NCBI GenBank assembly: GCA_016278485.1
Contig: JADQBT010000002.1
Coordinates: 291,601 to 355,600 of the forward strand
Reading direction: 5' to 3'
Source of the DNA: Halanaerobiales bacterium
GTDB lineage: Bacteria > Bacillota > Halanaerobiia > Halanaerobiales > Halanaerobiaceae
Length of the DNA stretch: 64,000 nucleotides
The translations under genes and the position numbers were made by a program. Of this stretch, positions 44,563-53,363 are shown in pieces (position 1 is the stretch's first letter; every line of letters begins with the position of its first letter). The notes under the pieces were generated by a model that had not been told where the DNA came from, did no database searches, and saw only the letters and a program-made list of their open reading frames with translations.

Positions 44563-45747
44563 TTAAAATTTTACTTTTCCATATTTTCCTCCACCACCAG
44601 GTTTGATCATAAAAGAACCGTTTCTAACTTTCAAAATTTTCTCAGTAAGTTTTGCCCCCAAACGGTCTTTTAATTCATCTGCACTTAAATTATGTAAAAT
44701 ATCCATTTCTGTTCCGCATTTTTTTAACATTTTGTCCAAAGTTTTTTTACCAATCCCTGGTATATCTAAAAGTGGGATCTGATAATTATATTCTGATCTA
44801 AAAGAAGGTGAATTTGTCGTTTCTTGATCAGATATTGATAAGACACGATCTTTAACACCTCTAATGATATTATCAGAACCACATTCTTGACAAGTTAAAA
44901 CTGGCTTAGCTACGGTCATAATAAGTTCACATCTTTCACAATATGAACGATGGTATTTACCTAATGCAGGATCAAGTCCAAAATTTTGTTTAATCTTTCT
45001 ACCATTTTCAGAAGAAAGTGCCATTTTGAATTCATTAAAGTTAAGCCTTTTTAATTTTAATTCATTATATTCTCTCGCTATTTTTGGCAGTGAATGGGCA
45101 TCTGAATTGCTTAAATAAGACTTGTTTGATAATTCACTTAAATGATCTGCTAACCAGGTATCTGCACTTAGACCAAGCTCAATTGCCGGAATCAAGTCCC
45201 ATTCTTTATTAGTAAATATCTCTTTATAACTTGTAAACGCCCGCCCATAAAAACTTTTATGTGGTGTAAAGGCATGAGCAGGAATTAAAATCCCGTTATG
45301 TTTATTTGTAATCTCTAATATCTGGCTTCCATTGAGAAAAGTTGTTTGAGAACTAAGCGTAATATTTGTAATATGTTTAGACATTTCTTGACTAAATGCT
45401 TCTATATTTTTTAAATATGGAAAATAGGCCAGATAGTGCACTTGGCCACCATTTTCTTCCCTACTTTCAATTTCAGCTCCCAAAATTACAAATAAATCAT
45501 CTTGGTAAATAATACCACCTGTTTCTAATTCTTTCATCTCTCCACTCTGTAACAACTTTTTTATATCATTTAACACAACAGGTGAGGCAGAATCAATGAT
45601 GCCTACAATATCAAGTCCTTTTCTTAAGTGCGCTTCTTTTAATATATTTGCAAAATTAAGGGAACGCGAAGCAGTAATTTTTACAGGCCTGCCGTCCTCA
45701 CCTGCGCCGATATGAATGTGTAAATCAGCATAATAACTTTTAAGCAT
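44563..45747 (-). CDS. Endonuclease Q-like PHP-domain protein
   Basis: EndoQ cuts DNA on the 5' side of deaminated bases (uracil, hypoxanthine) and abasic sites. The 394-residue protein has a PHP domain with ADLHIHIG, the IGIIDSAS-like and ILGAEIES segments, PAHAFTPHKSFYG and LSNSDAHSL, giving the metal histidines and aspartates. It is followed by a four-cysteine zinc site (CERCE...CQECG, about 276-300) and a C-terminal helix-hairpin-helix stretch (LLDIPGIGKKTLDKML). This order is diagnostic of EndoQ rather than PolX or histidinol phosphatase. It overlaps the Nudix gene by eight bases. Confidence 0.88.
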   Translation of the reverse strand: MLKSYYADLHIHIGAGEDGRPVKITASRSLNFANILKEAHLRKGLDIVGIIDSASPVVLNDIKKLLQSGEMKELETGGIIYQDDLFVILGAEIESREENGGQVHYLAYFPYLKNIEAFSQEMSKHITNITLSSQTTFLNGSQILEITNKHNGILIPAHAFTPHKSFYGRAFTSYKEIFTNKEWDLIPAIELGLSADTWLADHLSELSNKSYLSNSDAHSLPKIAREYNELKLKRLNFNEFKMALSSENGRKIKQNFGLDPALGKYHRSYCERCELIMTVAKPVLTCQECGSDNIIRGVKDRVLSISDQETTNSPSFRSEYNYQIPLLDIPGIGKKTLDKMLKKCGTEMDILHNLSADELKDRLGAKLTEKILKVRNGSFMIKPGGGGKYGKVKF

Positions 45748-46288
45748 TTTTATCGCTCAAGTTATTTAAATAATGTAATACACCTATTAAAGTTTTGCTG
45801 TCATTAAATTGTTTATTCTGCATCATTTCTACAATCTTATCTCTATTAAATTTTTCAACTTCAATAAATTCTCCCGGATCAAGTCTCCGTCCTACAAACT
45901 TTAAATTCTTTGCTAAGTATAAGTGAATCTTCTCTGTACTATAACCTGGTGAAGTATAAAAAGAAAAAATGTGTTCAAGTTCTTTTGCTTGATAACCTGT
46001 CTCTTCTTGCAGTTCACGCATCCCACATTCCTCTGGATTTTCATTCTCCTCAAGTTTACCAGCTGGTAATTCATAAATAGTTTCACCAACTGAATAACGA
46101 TGTTGTTTAATTAAAACCAACTGATCATACTCATCAACTGCTAACACTGCTACACCACCAGAATGACTAACAACTTCTCGGTTGGTTTCATTTCCATCTG
46201 GAAGTGTAACCCGGTCTTTACTTACCTCCATTATTTCACCTGAATATATTTTTTCACTACTAACTCTTTTTTCTGCAAAAGGATCCAT
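45740..46288 (-). CDS. nudF: Nudix hydrolase, ADP-ribose pyrophosphatase type
   Basis: Hydrolyses ADP-ribose to AMP and ribose-5-phosphate. The 182 residues contain the full Nudix box GKLEENENPEECGMRELQEE followed by TGY, and the ADPRase hallmark proline downstream (FYTSPGYSTE). AGGAGG precedes the ATG at 46288. In Bacillus nudF also lies just upstream of spoIIM; here endonuclease Q is inserted between them and coupled to it. Confidence 0.93.
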   Translation of the reverse strand: MDPFAEKRVSSEKIYSGEIMEVSKDRVTLPDGNETNREVVSHSGGVAVLAVDEYDQLVLIKQHRYSVGETIYELPAGKLEENENPEECGMRELQEETGYQAKELEHIFSFYTSPGYSTEKIHLYLAKNLKFVGRRLDPGEFIEVEKFNRDKIVEMMQNKQFNDSKTLIGVLHYLNNLSDKNA

Positions 46289-46299
46289 TAATATTCCTC

Positions 46300-47409
46300 C
46301 TATTGAAATATAATTTCTTTGACAAAATCAGCAATTAAAACAATATTTTTTAATTTAATCTTTTCATTTTTAGTATGAGCAGCTTCGATACCACAACCCA
46401 GATTAAAAGCAAGTAGGCCATTTTCATTGAAGTGATTAGCATCACTTCCACCACCACTTTTGCTTGTCTTAAAACTTAGCCCAATTTTTTCTGCGGATAT
46501 TTTTAAATTATTAAGAAATTCGTTATTATGTTCGATGTGATAACCATTATAAAGTCTTCTGATCTCTAAATTGGCTTGACCATTATAATAAGTTGCAGCT
46601 TCATTTAACACTTTCTCTATATTATTTAAAACATTCTTTAGCTTTGTTAAATTTTGACTACGGACTTCCCCAGAAAAAACTGCTTTTTCGGGAACTATAT
46701 TTAAAGCTTTTCCGCCTTCAATTAAAGCAATATTTGCTGTTGTTTCAGCATCAATGCGACCTAATTGTAGGTTATTAATAGCCCTGCTAGCAACTTTTAT
46801 GGCGTTAATTCCAGCTTCAGGTTCAGCGCCAGCATGTGCTGCTTTTCCAGTAATTTCAGCTTTAATTGCAGCCCGATACGGTGAGTCTGTAATTATTTGG
46901 CCAACATCACCACCGCCATCTAAAACAAGCGCAAAATCTGCCTCTTTATAATATTTTGGATCTAAATACCTGGAGCCCTGCAATCCTTGTTCTTCAGCAA
47001 CTGTAAATATCACTTTTATCTTACCATGCTCATTCTGATTTTCCTGTAAACTATTTAATAATAATATAATTGTAACAACTCCAACCAAATCATCAACTGC
47101 CAATATTGTTTCACCTTTACTAATTAGATATTCTCCAGATATTACTGGTTCAATATTATCTGCCGGGCTTACTCGATCTAGGTGAGCTGATAATACTATT
47201 TCAGGAAGTTTGTCATTGCCAGGAAGTTCTGCAATAATATTACCTGTATTACCACCAATTTTTTCTCCTGTATTGTCTTCAATAACTCTTAGACCATTGG
47301 CTACTAATTCAGCCTTTAGAAAATCAGCCAGTTCTCTTTCTTGAAAAGAATAACTATCAATGCTTACTAATTCTTTAAATTTTTCTATAAATTCAGCCTG
47401 ATAATTTAT
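46300..47409 (-). CDS. M20 family metallopeptidase, PepT-like
   Basis: Zinc exopeptidase of the aminoacylase-1/tripeptidase T group. Metal ligands appear in LSAHLDRVSP, LAVDDLVGVV, TVAEEQGLQGS, VLDGGGDVGQI and the C-terminal IEAAHTKNE. The 369-residue cytoplasmic protein has a dimerisation domain around 180-290 (TGKAAHAGAEPEAGIN). The frame opens at a TTG (47424) that lies in the T tract of the preceding terminator. GGAGGTGAT then directs ribosomes about eight bases on, to an ATA at 47409. The start is therefore uncertain. Confidence 0.88.
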   Translation of the reverse strand: MNYQAEFIEKFKELVSIDSYSFQERELADFLKAELVANGLRVIEDNTGEKIGGNTGNIIAELPGNDKLPEIVLSAHLDRVSPADNIEPVISGEYLISKGETILAVDDLVGVVTIILLLNSLQENQNEHGKIKVIFTVAEEQGLQGSRYLDPKYYKEADFALVLDGGGDVGQIITDSPYRAAIKAEITGKAAHAGAEPEAGINAIKVASRAINNLQLGRIDAETTANIALIEGGKALNIVPEKAVFSGEVRSQNLTKLKNVLNNIEKVLNEAATYYNGQANLEIRRLYNGYHIEHNNEFLNNLKISAEKIGLSFKTSKSGGGSDANHFNENGLLAFNLGCGIEAAHTKNEKIKLKNIVLIADFVKEIIFQ

Positions 47410-47422
47410 TAAAATCACCTCC

Positions 47423-47456
47423 AAAAAAAATCCACCCCTAGCATGGGATGGATTTT
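47423..47456 (-). terminator. Terminator of the ptb-bcd-buk-vor operon
   Basis: AAAATCCATCCC and GGGGTGGATTTTTTTT pair around ATGCTA on the minus strand with one mismatch, 18 bases past the vorC stop. It closes the sigma-54-driven operon. Confidence 0.9.
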
Positions 47457-47473
47457 AACTCTTACTTTATATT

Positions 47474-48010
47474 TTAAACCAGTTTTGCTCCATTATCAAG
47501 CGCTTGTTTATTTACTTCTAACAAATCATGGTTTCTTTTTGAAAGAACATCACTTAATGAGCTTTTTATTGTATCCATTTTTACAATACCAACTTTATTA
47601 ATGAGAGCTCCCAGCATCACCATATTTGCAACTCTACCTTCGCCAACCTCAAGTGCAATATCATTTGCATTAACTTCAATTACTTCTATATCATCTCTGG
47701 CAACATCTTCCTCAATTAAGGAAGTGTTTATAAATAACTTGCCACCTGGCTTAACTTTATCTAGAAACTTTAGCAAGGAAGGTAGATTCATAGCTACAAC
47801 AATATCAGCTTTTGATGTTAATGGTGAAGGTATTTCCTTATCAGATACAATCACTGTACAATTAGCAGTACCTCCCCGCATTTCAGGACCATAGGAAGGC
47901 ATCCAGGAAACATGACGGTCTTCCTTCATCCCAGCATAAGCAAGCAAACGGCCCATCAACATTACACCTTGACCACCAAAGCCTGCAAATATAATATCTT
48001 CTTTCACCAT
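47474..48010 (-). CDS. vorC: 2-oxoacid:ferredoxin oxidoreductase gamma subunit (VorC type)
   Basis: Catalytic-complex subunit of the branched-chain 2-oxoacid (or 2-oxoisovalerate) ferredoxin oxidoreductase. The 178 residues begin VKEDIIFAGFGGQGVMLMGR, then MPSYGPEMRGGTANCTVI, both hallmarks of the gamma (POR) domain. It follows vorA with touching stop and start codons and ends the operon before a strong terminator. Confidence 0.92.
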   Translation of the reverse strand: MVKEDIIFAGFGGQGVMLMGRLLAYAGMKEDRHVSWMPSYGPEMRGGTANCTVIVSDKEIPSPLTSKADIVVAMNLPSLLKFLDKVKPGGKLFINTSLIEEDVARDDIEVIEVNANDIALEVGEGRVANMVMLGALINKVGIVKMDTIKSSLSDVLSKRNHDLLEVNKQALDNGAKLV

Positions 48011-48756
48011 TATTCACCATCCTCTATATCTTTCAAAACACCTGGTTTATAGATCGGTATCATGTTTTCCTCTAACCATTTCATCGCTTCAATTGGTGTC
48101 ATACCCCAATTAGTAGGACAAGTTGAAAGTACTTCCACCATAGCAAAACCTTTACCTGCCAGTTGAATTTCAAATGCTTTTTTAATTGCCTTTTTGGCCT
48201 TAATGATATGTTTTGTATCATGCACAGAAACTCTTTCTAAATACGTTACTCCATCCAATACACTCAGCATTTCAGAAATTTTTAATGGTGAACCAGTTAA
48301 TTCTCTACTACGACCCGCAGGAGATGTCTTTGTTTTCTGATCAATCAAAGTAGTTGGAGCCATCTGGCCACCAGTCATACCATAGATTGCATTATTAACA
48401 AAAATAGTTGTTATATTTTCTCCTCTATTAGCCGCATGCACAATTTCAGCGGTTCCAATCGAAGCTAAGTCTCCATCACCTTGATAGGTAAAAACTACTT
48501 TATCAGGATGGACTCTTTTTACCCCGGTTGCCACTGCTGGTGCGCGTCCATGTGATGCTTCATGCATATCACAGTCAAAATATTCATATGCAAGCACTGA
48601 ACAACCTACAGGAGCAATACCGATAGTTTCTTCTCTAATCCCAAGTTCATCAATTACTTCTGCTGTTAGACGATGAATAATACCATGGGTACATCCAGGA
48701 CAATAATGAAATGGTTTATCAGTAAGTGCAGCTGGTTTTCCGGCTACTTCTTTCAT
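48010..48756 (-). CDS. vorA: 2-oxoacid:ferredoxin oxidoreductase beta subunit, TPP-binding (VorA type)
   Basis: Thiamine-pyrophosphate subunit. The 248 residues include [44 protein letters not shown] (Mg-TPP motif GDGD) and [16 protein letters not shown], typical of the KorB/VorA group. It overlaps vorB by four bases (ATGA). It receives 2-oxoacids made by the leucine dehydrogenase encoded upstream in the operon. Confidence 0.93.
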   Translation of the reverse strand: MKEVAGKPAALTDKPFHYCPGCTHGIIHRLTAEVIDELGIREETIGIAPVGCSVLAYEYFDCDMHEASHGRAPAVATGVKRVHPDKVVFTYQGDGDLASIGTAEIVHAANRGENITTIFVNNAIYGMTGGQMAPTTLIDQKTKTSPAGRSRELTGSPLKISEMLSVLDGVTYLERVSVHDTKHIIKAKKAIKKAFEIQLAGKGFAMVEVLSTCPTNWGMTPIEAMKWLEENMIPIYKPGVLKDIEDGE

Positions 48757-49817
48757 TCTTTAGCACCTCCGATAATTTTAATCTGTTCAAAAATCTCTTC
48801 CGGTGATGGAATCATTCCACCTGTACGCCCATAAAAATGAACTGGTTTTTTCCCGTTGACAGCAAGTCGTACATCTTCTATCATTTGACCAGTACTCATC
48901 TCAATAGTTAGAAAGTTAGCAACTTTATCGGCTGTCTGATTAATAATTTCTTCTGGAAATGGGAAGAGGGTAATTGGTCTAATTAATCCTACTTTATAGC
49001 CTACTTGCCTGGCCAGCTCAATTGCACTGGCTGCTATCCTTGCTGCTGTACCATAAGCAACAATTACAGTCTCAGCATCATCTAAACCTTTACTGGCAAA
49101 TCTAACTTCCTCTTCTTTCATTTGATCATATTTTGCTTTCAATTTTAAATTATGTTTCTCTAGTTCAGCAGGATCAAGCGCAAGTGAATTAATTATATTT
49201 TTTTCTCTTCCTTTAGCTCCATTAGTAGCCCAAGGTTTATCGGGAAGAGTTTCCGGATCAATTTCACGGGTAAACTCAACTGGTTCCATCATTTGACCGA
49301 TCATTCCATCTGCCAAAAGCATAACAGGATTACGATATTTATCAGCTAATGCAAAAGCATCAATTGTTAGATCAACAGCTTCCTGAACAGATGAAGGTGC
49401 TAGGACTAATAAGTGAAAATCACCATGTGCCATACCTTTAGTCGCTTGAAAATAATCAGACTGTGCCGGTTGGATTCCGCCTAAGCCAGGTCCACCTCGC
49501 ATCATATTGACAATAACTGCTGGTAATTCTGCTCCAGCTATATATGAAATACCTTCTGCTTTCAAACTGATGCCTGGACTTGAAGAAGAAGTTAAGACTC
49601 TTGCCCCAGCACCAGCAGCACCATAAACCATATTACTAGCCGCTACTTCACTTTCAGCCTGAAGAAATACTCCACCTACTTCTGGAAGACGCCAGGAAAG
49701 ATAGGCAGGTATTTCATTTTGAGGTGTAATCGGATAACCAAAGAAATAACGACAACCTGCTTTAACAGCAGCCTCAGCTATCGCTTCATTTCCTTTCATT
49801 AAAACTTTTTCACCCAT
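48753..49817 (-). CDS. vorB: 2-oxoacid:ferredoxin oxidoreductase alpha subunit (VorB type)
   Basis: Pyruvate:ferredoxin oxidoreductase domain I and II subunit. The 354 residues start [20 protein letters not shown] and contain [48 protein letters not shown] and [17 protein letters not shown]. These features point to VorB rather than pyruvate or 2-oxoglutarate enzymes, and the ptb-bcd-buk context supports branched-chain substrates. GGAGG precedes the ATG. Confidence 0.93.
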   Translation of the reverse strand: MGEKVLMKGNEAIAEAAVKAGCRYFFGYPITPQNEIPAYLSWRLPEVGGVFLQAESEVAASNMVYGAAGAGARVLTSSSSPGISLKAEGISYIAGAELPAVIVNMMRGGPGLGGIQPAQSDYFQATKGMAHGDFHLLVLAPSSVQEAVDLTIDAFALADKYRNPVMLLADGMIGQMMEPVEFTREIDPETLPDKPWATNGAKGREKNIINSLALDPAELEKHNLKLKAKYDQMKEEEVRFASKGLDDAETVIVAYGTAARIAASAIELARQVGYKVGLIRPITLFPFPEEIINQTADKVANFLTIEMSTGQMIEDVRLAVNGKKPVHFYGRTGGMIPSPEEIFEQIKIIGGAKE

Positions 49818-49848
49818 ATATTTTAAACCTCCTAAATAATTAAAAATT

Positions 49849-50067
49849 TTACTCTGGCTTCATAACTTTAATTACTACATCAGGACAGATTATTGCACAT
49901 TGTCCACAGGCAAGACAAGCCTCTTGATCTTTTACCTCGGCAGGATGATAACCATGACTGTTTATGCGCTCTGACATAGAGATAATTTTTACCGGACAGA
50001 CAGTTGTACATAACTGACATCCTTTACATTTCTCTTCAGAAAATATTACCTTCTTCTCTTTAGACAC
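49849..50067 (-). CDS. vorD: Two-cluster 4Fe-4S ferredoxin subunit of the oxidoreductase
   Basis: A 72-residue protein with two [4Fe-4S] motifs, CKGCQLCTTVCP (about 14-25) and CLACGQCAIICP (about 52-63). It is the delta/ferredoxin-like subunit that carries electrons from VorAB to free ferredoxin. The start is a GTG at 50067 seven bases after GGAGG. It lies between buk and vorB on the same transcript. Confidence 0.92.
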   Translation of the reverse strand: MSKEKKVIFSEEKCKGCQLCTTVCPVKIISMSERINSHGYHPAEVKDQEACLACGQCAIICPDVVIKVMKPE

Positions 50068-50094
50068 AAAACGGCCTCCTTTCAGTAAATCATA

Positions 50095-51165
50095 TTATTC
50101 ATATTCCAGACTCTTTTCTTCTTTTCTTAATACACGTAATGCGCCTGCTGCCAGTGCAGAAAGTTCTTCCTCACCTGGATAAATACTTACAGGAGCAATA
50201 AACGATACTCTTTTACTAATTGATGCTGTTAATTTATCTGAATAAGCCATTCCACCTGTTAAAATAACTGCATCAATATTACCATTAGCCGCTGCCGTTA
50301 ACGAACCAATCTCTTTGCTAATTTGATAAGCCATTGCTTTAAAGATAAGTTTGGCTTTTTTATCACCTGATTCAATTTGAGCTTCAACTTCTCTAAGATC
50401 TGTTGTGCCAAGATAGGCTAGTAAACCACCTTCGCCAACCAATTTTTTAATCAATTGATCTTTTGTATATTTTTCAGAATAAGCAAGTGCAACCACATCT
50501 TTAACAGGAACTGAGCCAGCTCTATTTGGTGAAAATGGACCATTACCACCCAGGGCGTCGTTAACATCAACAACCTGACCCTGCCGGTGAAGAGCAACAG
50601 ATATACCTCCACCAAGATGGGCAACAATCAAATTCAAATCTTGATACTCACAGCCAACTTTTTCCGCATATTTTCTGGCCACTGCTTTTTGATTTAAAGC
50701 ATGGAAAATACTCTTATGCTCAAGTTCAGGTAGCCCAGTAATTCGAACATGTGATGCAAGTTCATCAACTACAACAGGATCAACGATATAAGCTGGACAA
50801 TCTGCCTGATGAGCTATTTCATACGCAAGAATAGCCCCTAGATTACTTGCATGATTACCATATTTGCCTGATTTAAGGGTAGTTAACATTTTACCATTTA
50901 TAGCATAAGTTCCCCCAGTAATTGGTTTTAATAAACCGCCTCTTCCAACAACTGCAGAAAAATCATCCAATGAAAAACCTGCTTCTGTCAAAATGTTTAT
51001 AATATAATTATATCTCATCTGATCCTGGTCTACAACCTTATTGAAACGAGCCAGTTCTTCTCTTTGATGATCAATCGTTTTTATAAGCACCTGTTTATCA
51101 TCACAAAAAACACCTATTTTAGTTGATGTAGAACCCGGATTAATTGCAAGAATTAGTTTTTCCAT
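50095..51165 (-). CDS. buk: Butyrate kinase (branched-chain fatty acid kinase)
   Basis: ASKHA-fold acyl kinase that makes ATP from butyryl- or branched acyl-phosphate. The 356 residues show INPGSTSTKIGVF at the phosphate loop, VVGRGGLLKPITGGTY, LIVAHLGGGISVALH, NDALGGNGPFSPNRAGS and VILTGGMAYSD. With Ptb and VOR it gives substrate-level ATP from 2-oxoacids. ATG has AGGAG upstream; eleven bases separate it from bcd. Confidence 0.94.
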   Translation of the reverse strand: MEKLILAINPGSTSTKIGVFCDDKQVLIKTIDHQREELARFNKVVDQDQMRYNYIINILTEAGFSLDDFSAVVGRGGLLKPITGGTYAINGKMLTTLKSGKYGNHASNLGAILAYEIAHQADCPAYIVDPVVVDELASHVRITGLPELEHKSIFHALNQKAVARKYAEKVGCEYQDLNLIVAHLGGGISVALHRQGQVVDVNDALGGNGPFSPNRAGSVPVKDVVALAYSEKYTKDQLIKKLVGEGGLLAYLGTTDLREVEAQIESGDKKAKLIFKAMAYQISKEIGSLTAAANGNIDAVILTGGMAYSDKLTASISKRVSFIAPVSIYPGEEELSALAAGALRVLRKEEKSLEYE

Positions 51166-51176
51166 TTATAAACTCC

Positions 51177-52244
51177 TTAATTCCTCGGAATGTAATTTCT
51201 TCTTACTCTGGCGATTTTTTCTATTCTTTCTTCTGCCATAATATCAGCTGCTTGATAAGTTGAAATATTATCTCTTTTACTTATTTCAAATACTCTTTTA
51301 CAGTTATCAAATATCTTTTCTGCTTTAGCCATAGCCCGCTCTTTATTATAACCAAGTAATTCATCATAGACATTAATAACTCCACCTGCATTAATAACAT
51401 AATCAGGTGTATAGAGTATCCCTTTATCTTCTAACATGTCGCCATGACGTGGTTCAGCTAGAATATTATTTGCAGCTCCAGCAACTACATCACACTTTAA
51501 ACGATCAATTGTTTTATCATTGATTACTGCTCCAAGTGCACAAGGCGCAAATATATCACAATCTACGTCATAAATTTCATCAGGGGCAACAACTTTTACA
51601 TCCTCAATAGTTTCTGTTACATGATCAATATTTTCTTGTTTAATATCTGTTATTATTAATTTACCACCTTCATCTGCAATATGTTTAGCTAGATAATAAC
51701 CTACATGACCGACTCCTTGTAAAGCAACTACTTTACCATCTAAATCAGGAGAACCATAAAATTCTTCCGCAGCTGCTTTCATACCTCTCCAGACTCCAAA
51801 GGCAGTTACTGGAGACGGATCCCCAGAGGTACCAGGTAAACCTGTTACAAATTCAGTTTCTTCTGCTACAATCTTCATATCTTCAACACAGGTATTTACA
51901 TCTTCAGCAGTAATATATCTCCCATGTAAGCTCTGAATAAAACGACCATAAGCACGCATTAATTCTTCACTTTTTATTTTATCAGGATCTCCAATTATGA
52001 CAGCTTTCCCACCGCCAAGATTCAAGCCAGCTGCTGCTGATTTATAAGTCATACCTCTAGCCAGCCTTAAAACATCATTTAACGCTTCTTCTTCAGATTT
52101 ATAATTCCAAATTCTTGTTCCACCAAGCGCAGGACCTAACGTAGTATCATGAATACAAATAATTGCCTTCAAACCCGATTCTTGATCATGATTAAAAACC
52201 ACCTGTTCATAACCAAACTTTTCCATTCTTTCGAATAATTCCAT
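51177..52244 (-). CDS. bcd: Leucine/branched-chain amino acid dehydrogenase
   Basis: NAD-dependent oxidative deaminase of leucine, isoleucine and valine. The 355 residues contain [20 protein letters not shown], the catalytic lysine segment [14 protein letters not shown], the nucleotide fold [14 protein letters not shown] (about 178) and [10 protein letters not shown]. The length is typical of leucine rather than glutamate dehydrogenase (about 420). GAGGAGG precedes the ATG. It supplies the 2-oxoacids used by VorABCD. Confidence 0.93.
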   Translation of the reverse strand: MELFERMEKFGYEQVVFNHDQESGLKAIICIHDTTLGPALGGTRIWNYKSEEEALNDVLRLARGMTYKSAAAGLNLGGGKAVIIGDPDKIKSEELMRAYGRFIQSLHGRYITAEDVNTCVEDMKIVAEETEFVTGLPGTSGDPSPVTAFGVWRGMKAAAEEFYGSPDLDGKVVALQGVGHVGYYLAKHIADEGGKLIITDIKQENIDHVTETIEDVKVVAPDEIYDVDCDIFAPCALGAVINDKTIDRLKCDVVAGAANNILAEPRHGDMLEDKGILYTPDYVINAGGVINVYDELLGYNKERAMAKAEKIFDNCKRVFEISKRDNISTYQAADIMAEERIEKIARVRRNYIPRN

Positions 52245-52259
52245 TGATAATCCTCCTCT

Positions 52260-53174
52260 TTAATTTAAGATCTTTTGACCAGCTTCAAATAAAATACTTA
52301 AAGCCATTGAATTTACCTTAGTCTCCACACTATCAGAACGAGAACTAATAATTAAGGGGATAGAAGCACCCATAATAATACTTGCTGCTGGTTCTTTACC
52401 ATAAATAATCAAAGACTTATACAGCATATTTCCCGATTCTATATCAGGGACTACGAGAATATCAGCTTCTCCAGCTACTTGACTTTTAATTCTCTTATGC
52501 TCTGCCGCTTTTTTACTGACTGCATTATCAAAAGCAAGTGGACCATCAACTATTACTTCACCCAACTGGCCTCTCTGACTCATTTTAGAAATAATAGCTG
52601 CATCAGTAGTAGCTTTCATAGAACTATTAACTGTTTCTACAGCAGCCAAGATTGCCACTTTTGGTTGTTTAATACCCAACGCCTGGCCAAGAGTTACGGA
52701 ATTTTTTACGATCTGAACTTTTTCTTCTAAATTAGGAGCGATATTCATACCTGAATCTGTCAATATAATAAATCTCTTTTCGCGAGTAAGGTAGATTAGA
52801 GTTAACAGACTTAATAACCCTTCTTTTTTGAAAGAATACTTTTTGTCTAGCATAGCCTTCAAAATAGTACCCGTACTTAACATACCTTTCATGGGTAAAT
52901 CTGCTTCCTGATTAACAATCAATTCCATCGCCCGATGAGCAGCAGCCTGATTGTCTTGCGTAATTTCAATTCTTCCCTTGAAATCATAATCAACTTTTTT
53001 AAGAGCACCATCTATTTTCCTCTTATCACCGATCAAAATAGGCTCAATTAAATCAATTTCACTCGCCTTTTTGATACTCTTTAAGACTGTTGCATCACCT
53101 GCTGCAGCAACGCATATTCTCTTCTTTTCTTTTTTTAGAGCTGCTTTTACAAGACTATCCATATCTTTAAACAT
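52260..53174 (-). CDS. ptb: Phosphate butyryltransferase
   Basis: Converts butyryl- or branched acyl-CoA to the acyl phosphate. The 304 residues have KRICVAAAGDATVLKSIKKA, DLPMKGMLSTGTILKAML, LTDSGMNIAPNLEEKVQIV, DGPLAFDNAVS and ILVVPDIESGNMLYK, all typical of the Ptb/Pta family. First gene of the seven-gene operon, with its ATG at 53174 about 27 bases downstream of the predicted sigma-54 transcription start. Confidence 0.94.
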   Translation of the reverse strand: MFKDMDSLVKAALKKEKKRICVAAAGDATVLKSIKKASEIDLIEPILIGDKRKIDGALKKVDYDFKGRIEITQDNQAAAHRAMELIVNQEADLPMKGMLSTGTILKAMLDKKYSFKKEGLLSLLTLIYLTREKRFIILTDSGMNIAPNLEEKVQIVKNSVTLGQALGIKQPKVAILAAVETVNSSMKATTDAAIISKMSQRGQLGEVIVDGPLAFDNAVSKKAAEHKRIKSQVAGEADILVVPDIESGNMLYKSLIIYGKEPAASIIMGASIPLIISSRSDSVETKVNSMALSILFEAGQKILN

Positions 53175-53212
53175 TCAATTCCACCTCACTTTTGTTTCCA
53201 ATAATATTATAT

Positions 53213-53229
53213 TGCAATAATTATGCCAA
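53213..53229 (-). promoter_or_regulatory. Sigma-54 (RpoN/SigL) promoter of the ptb operon
   Basis: The minus strand reads TTGGCATAATTATTGCA. It has the invariant GG (-24) and GC (-12) separated by ten bases and TGGCAT-N5-TTGCA matching TGGCAC-N5-TTGCA with one change. A sigma-54 activator is encoded immediately upstream. Confidence 0.9.
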
Positions 53230-53303
53230 GTTATTGAATTGTGCAAAAATTATCATAACTGATATAACAGTAATCTATTTAACACTTAAATAATAATAAA
53301 TAA

Positions 53304-53363
53304 TAAATACTGCAAAATAAAGCGCGCCTGCAAAAAATTGCAGGAAAAAAATTGCAGTATTTA
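53304..53363. repeat. 60-bp nested palindrome between the sigma-54 activator gene and ptb
   Basis: Outer arms TAAATACTGCAA (53304-53315) and TTGCAGTATTTA (53352-53363) are perfect 12-base inverted repeats. They enclose a second perfect palindrome, CCTGCAA-AAAA-TTGCAGG (53327-53344). All four arms contain TGCAA/TTGCA. It lies 75-150 bases upstream of the sigma-54 promoter, the normal range of an enhancer, and just past the activator stop codon, so a role as terminator is also possible. Confidence 0.9.

Noticed and set aside
44563-45747. Histidinol phosphatase or PolX for the PHP protein
   Set aside because: No polymerase domain, and the zinc-ribbon plus helix-hairpin-helix tail is that of endonuclease Q.
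53304-53363. CRISPR repeat or insertion-sequence end at the nested palindrome
   Set aside because: A single copy, no spacers, no adjacent cas or transposase gene; its location fits regulation.
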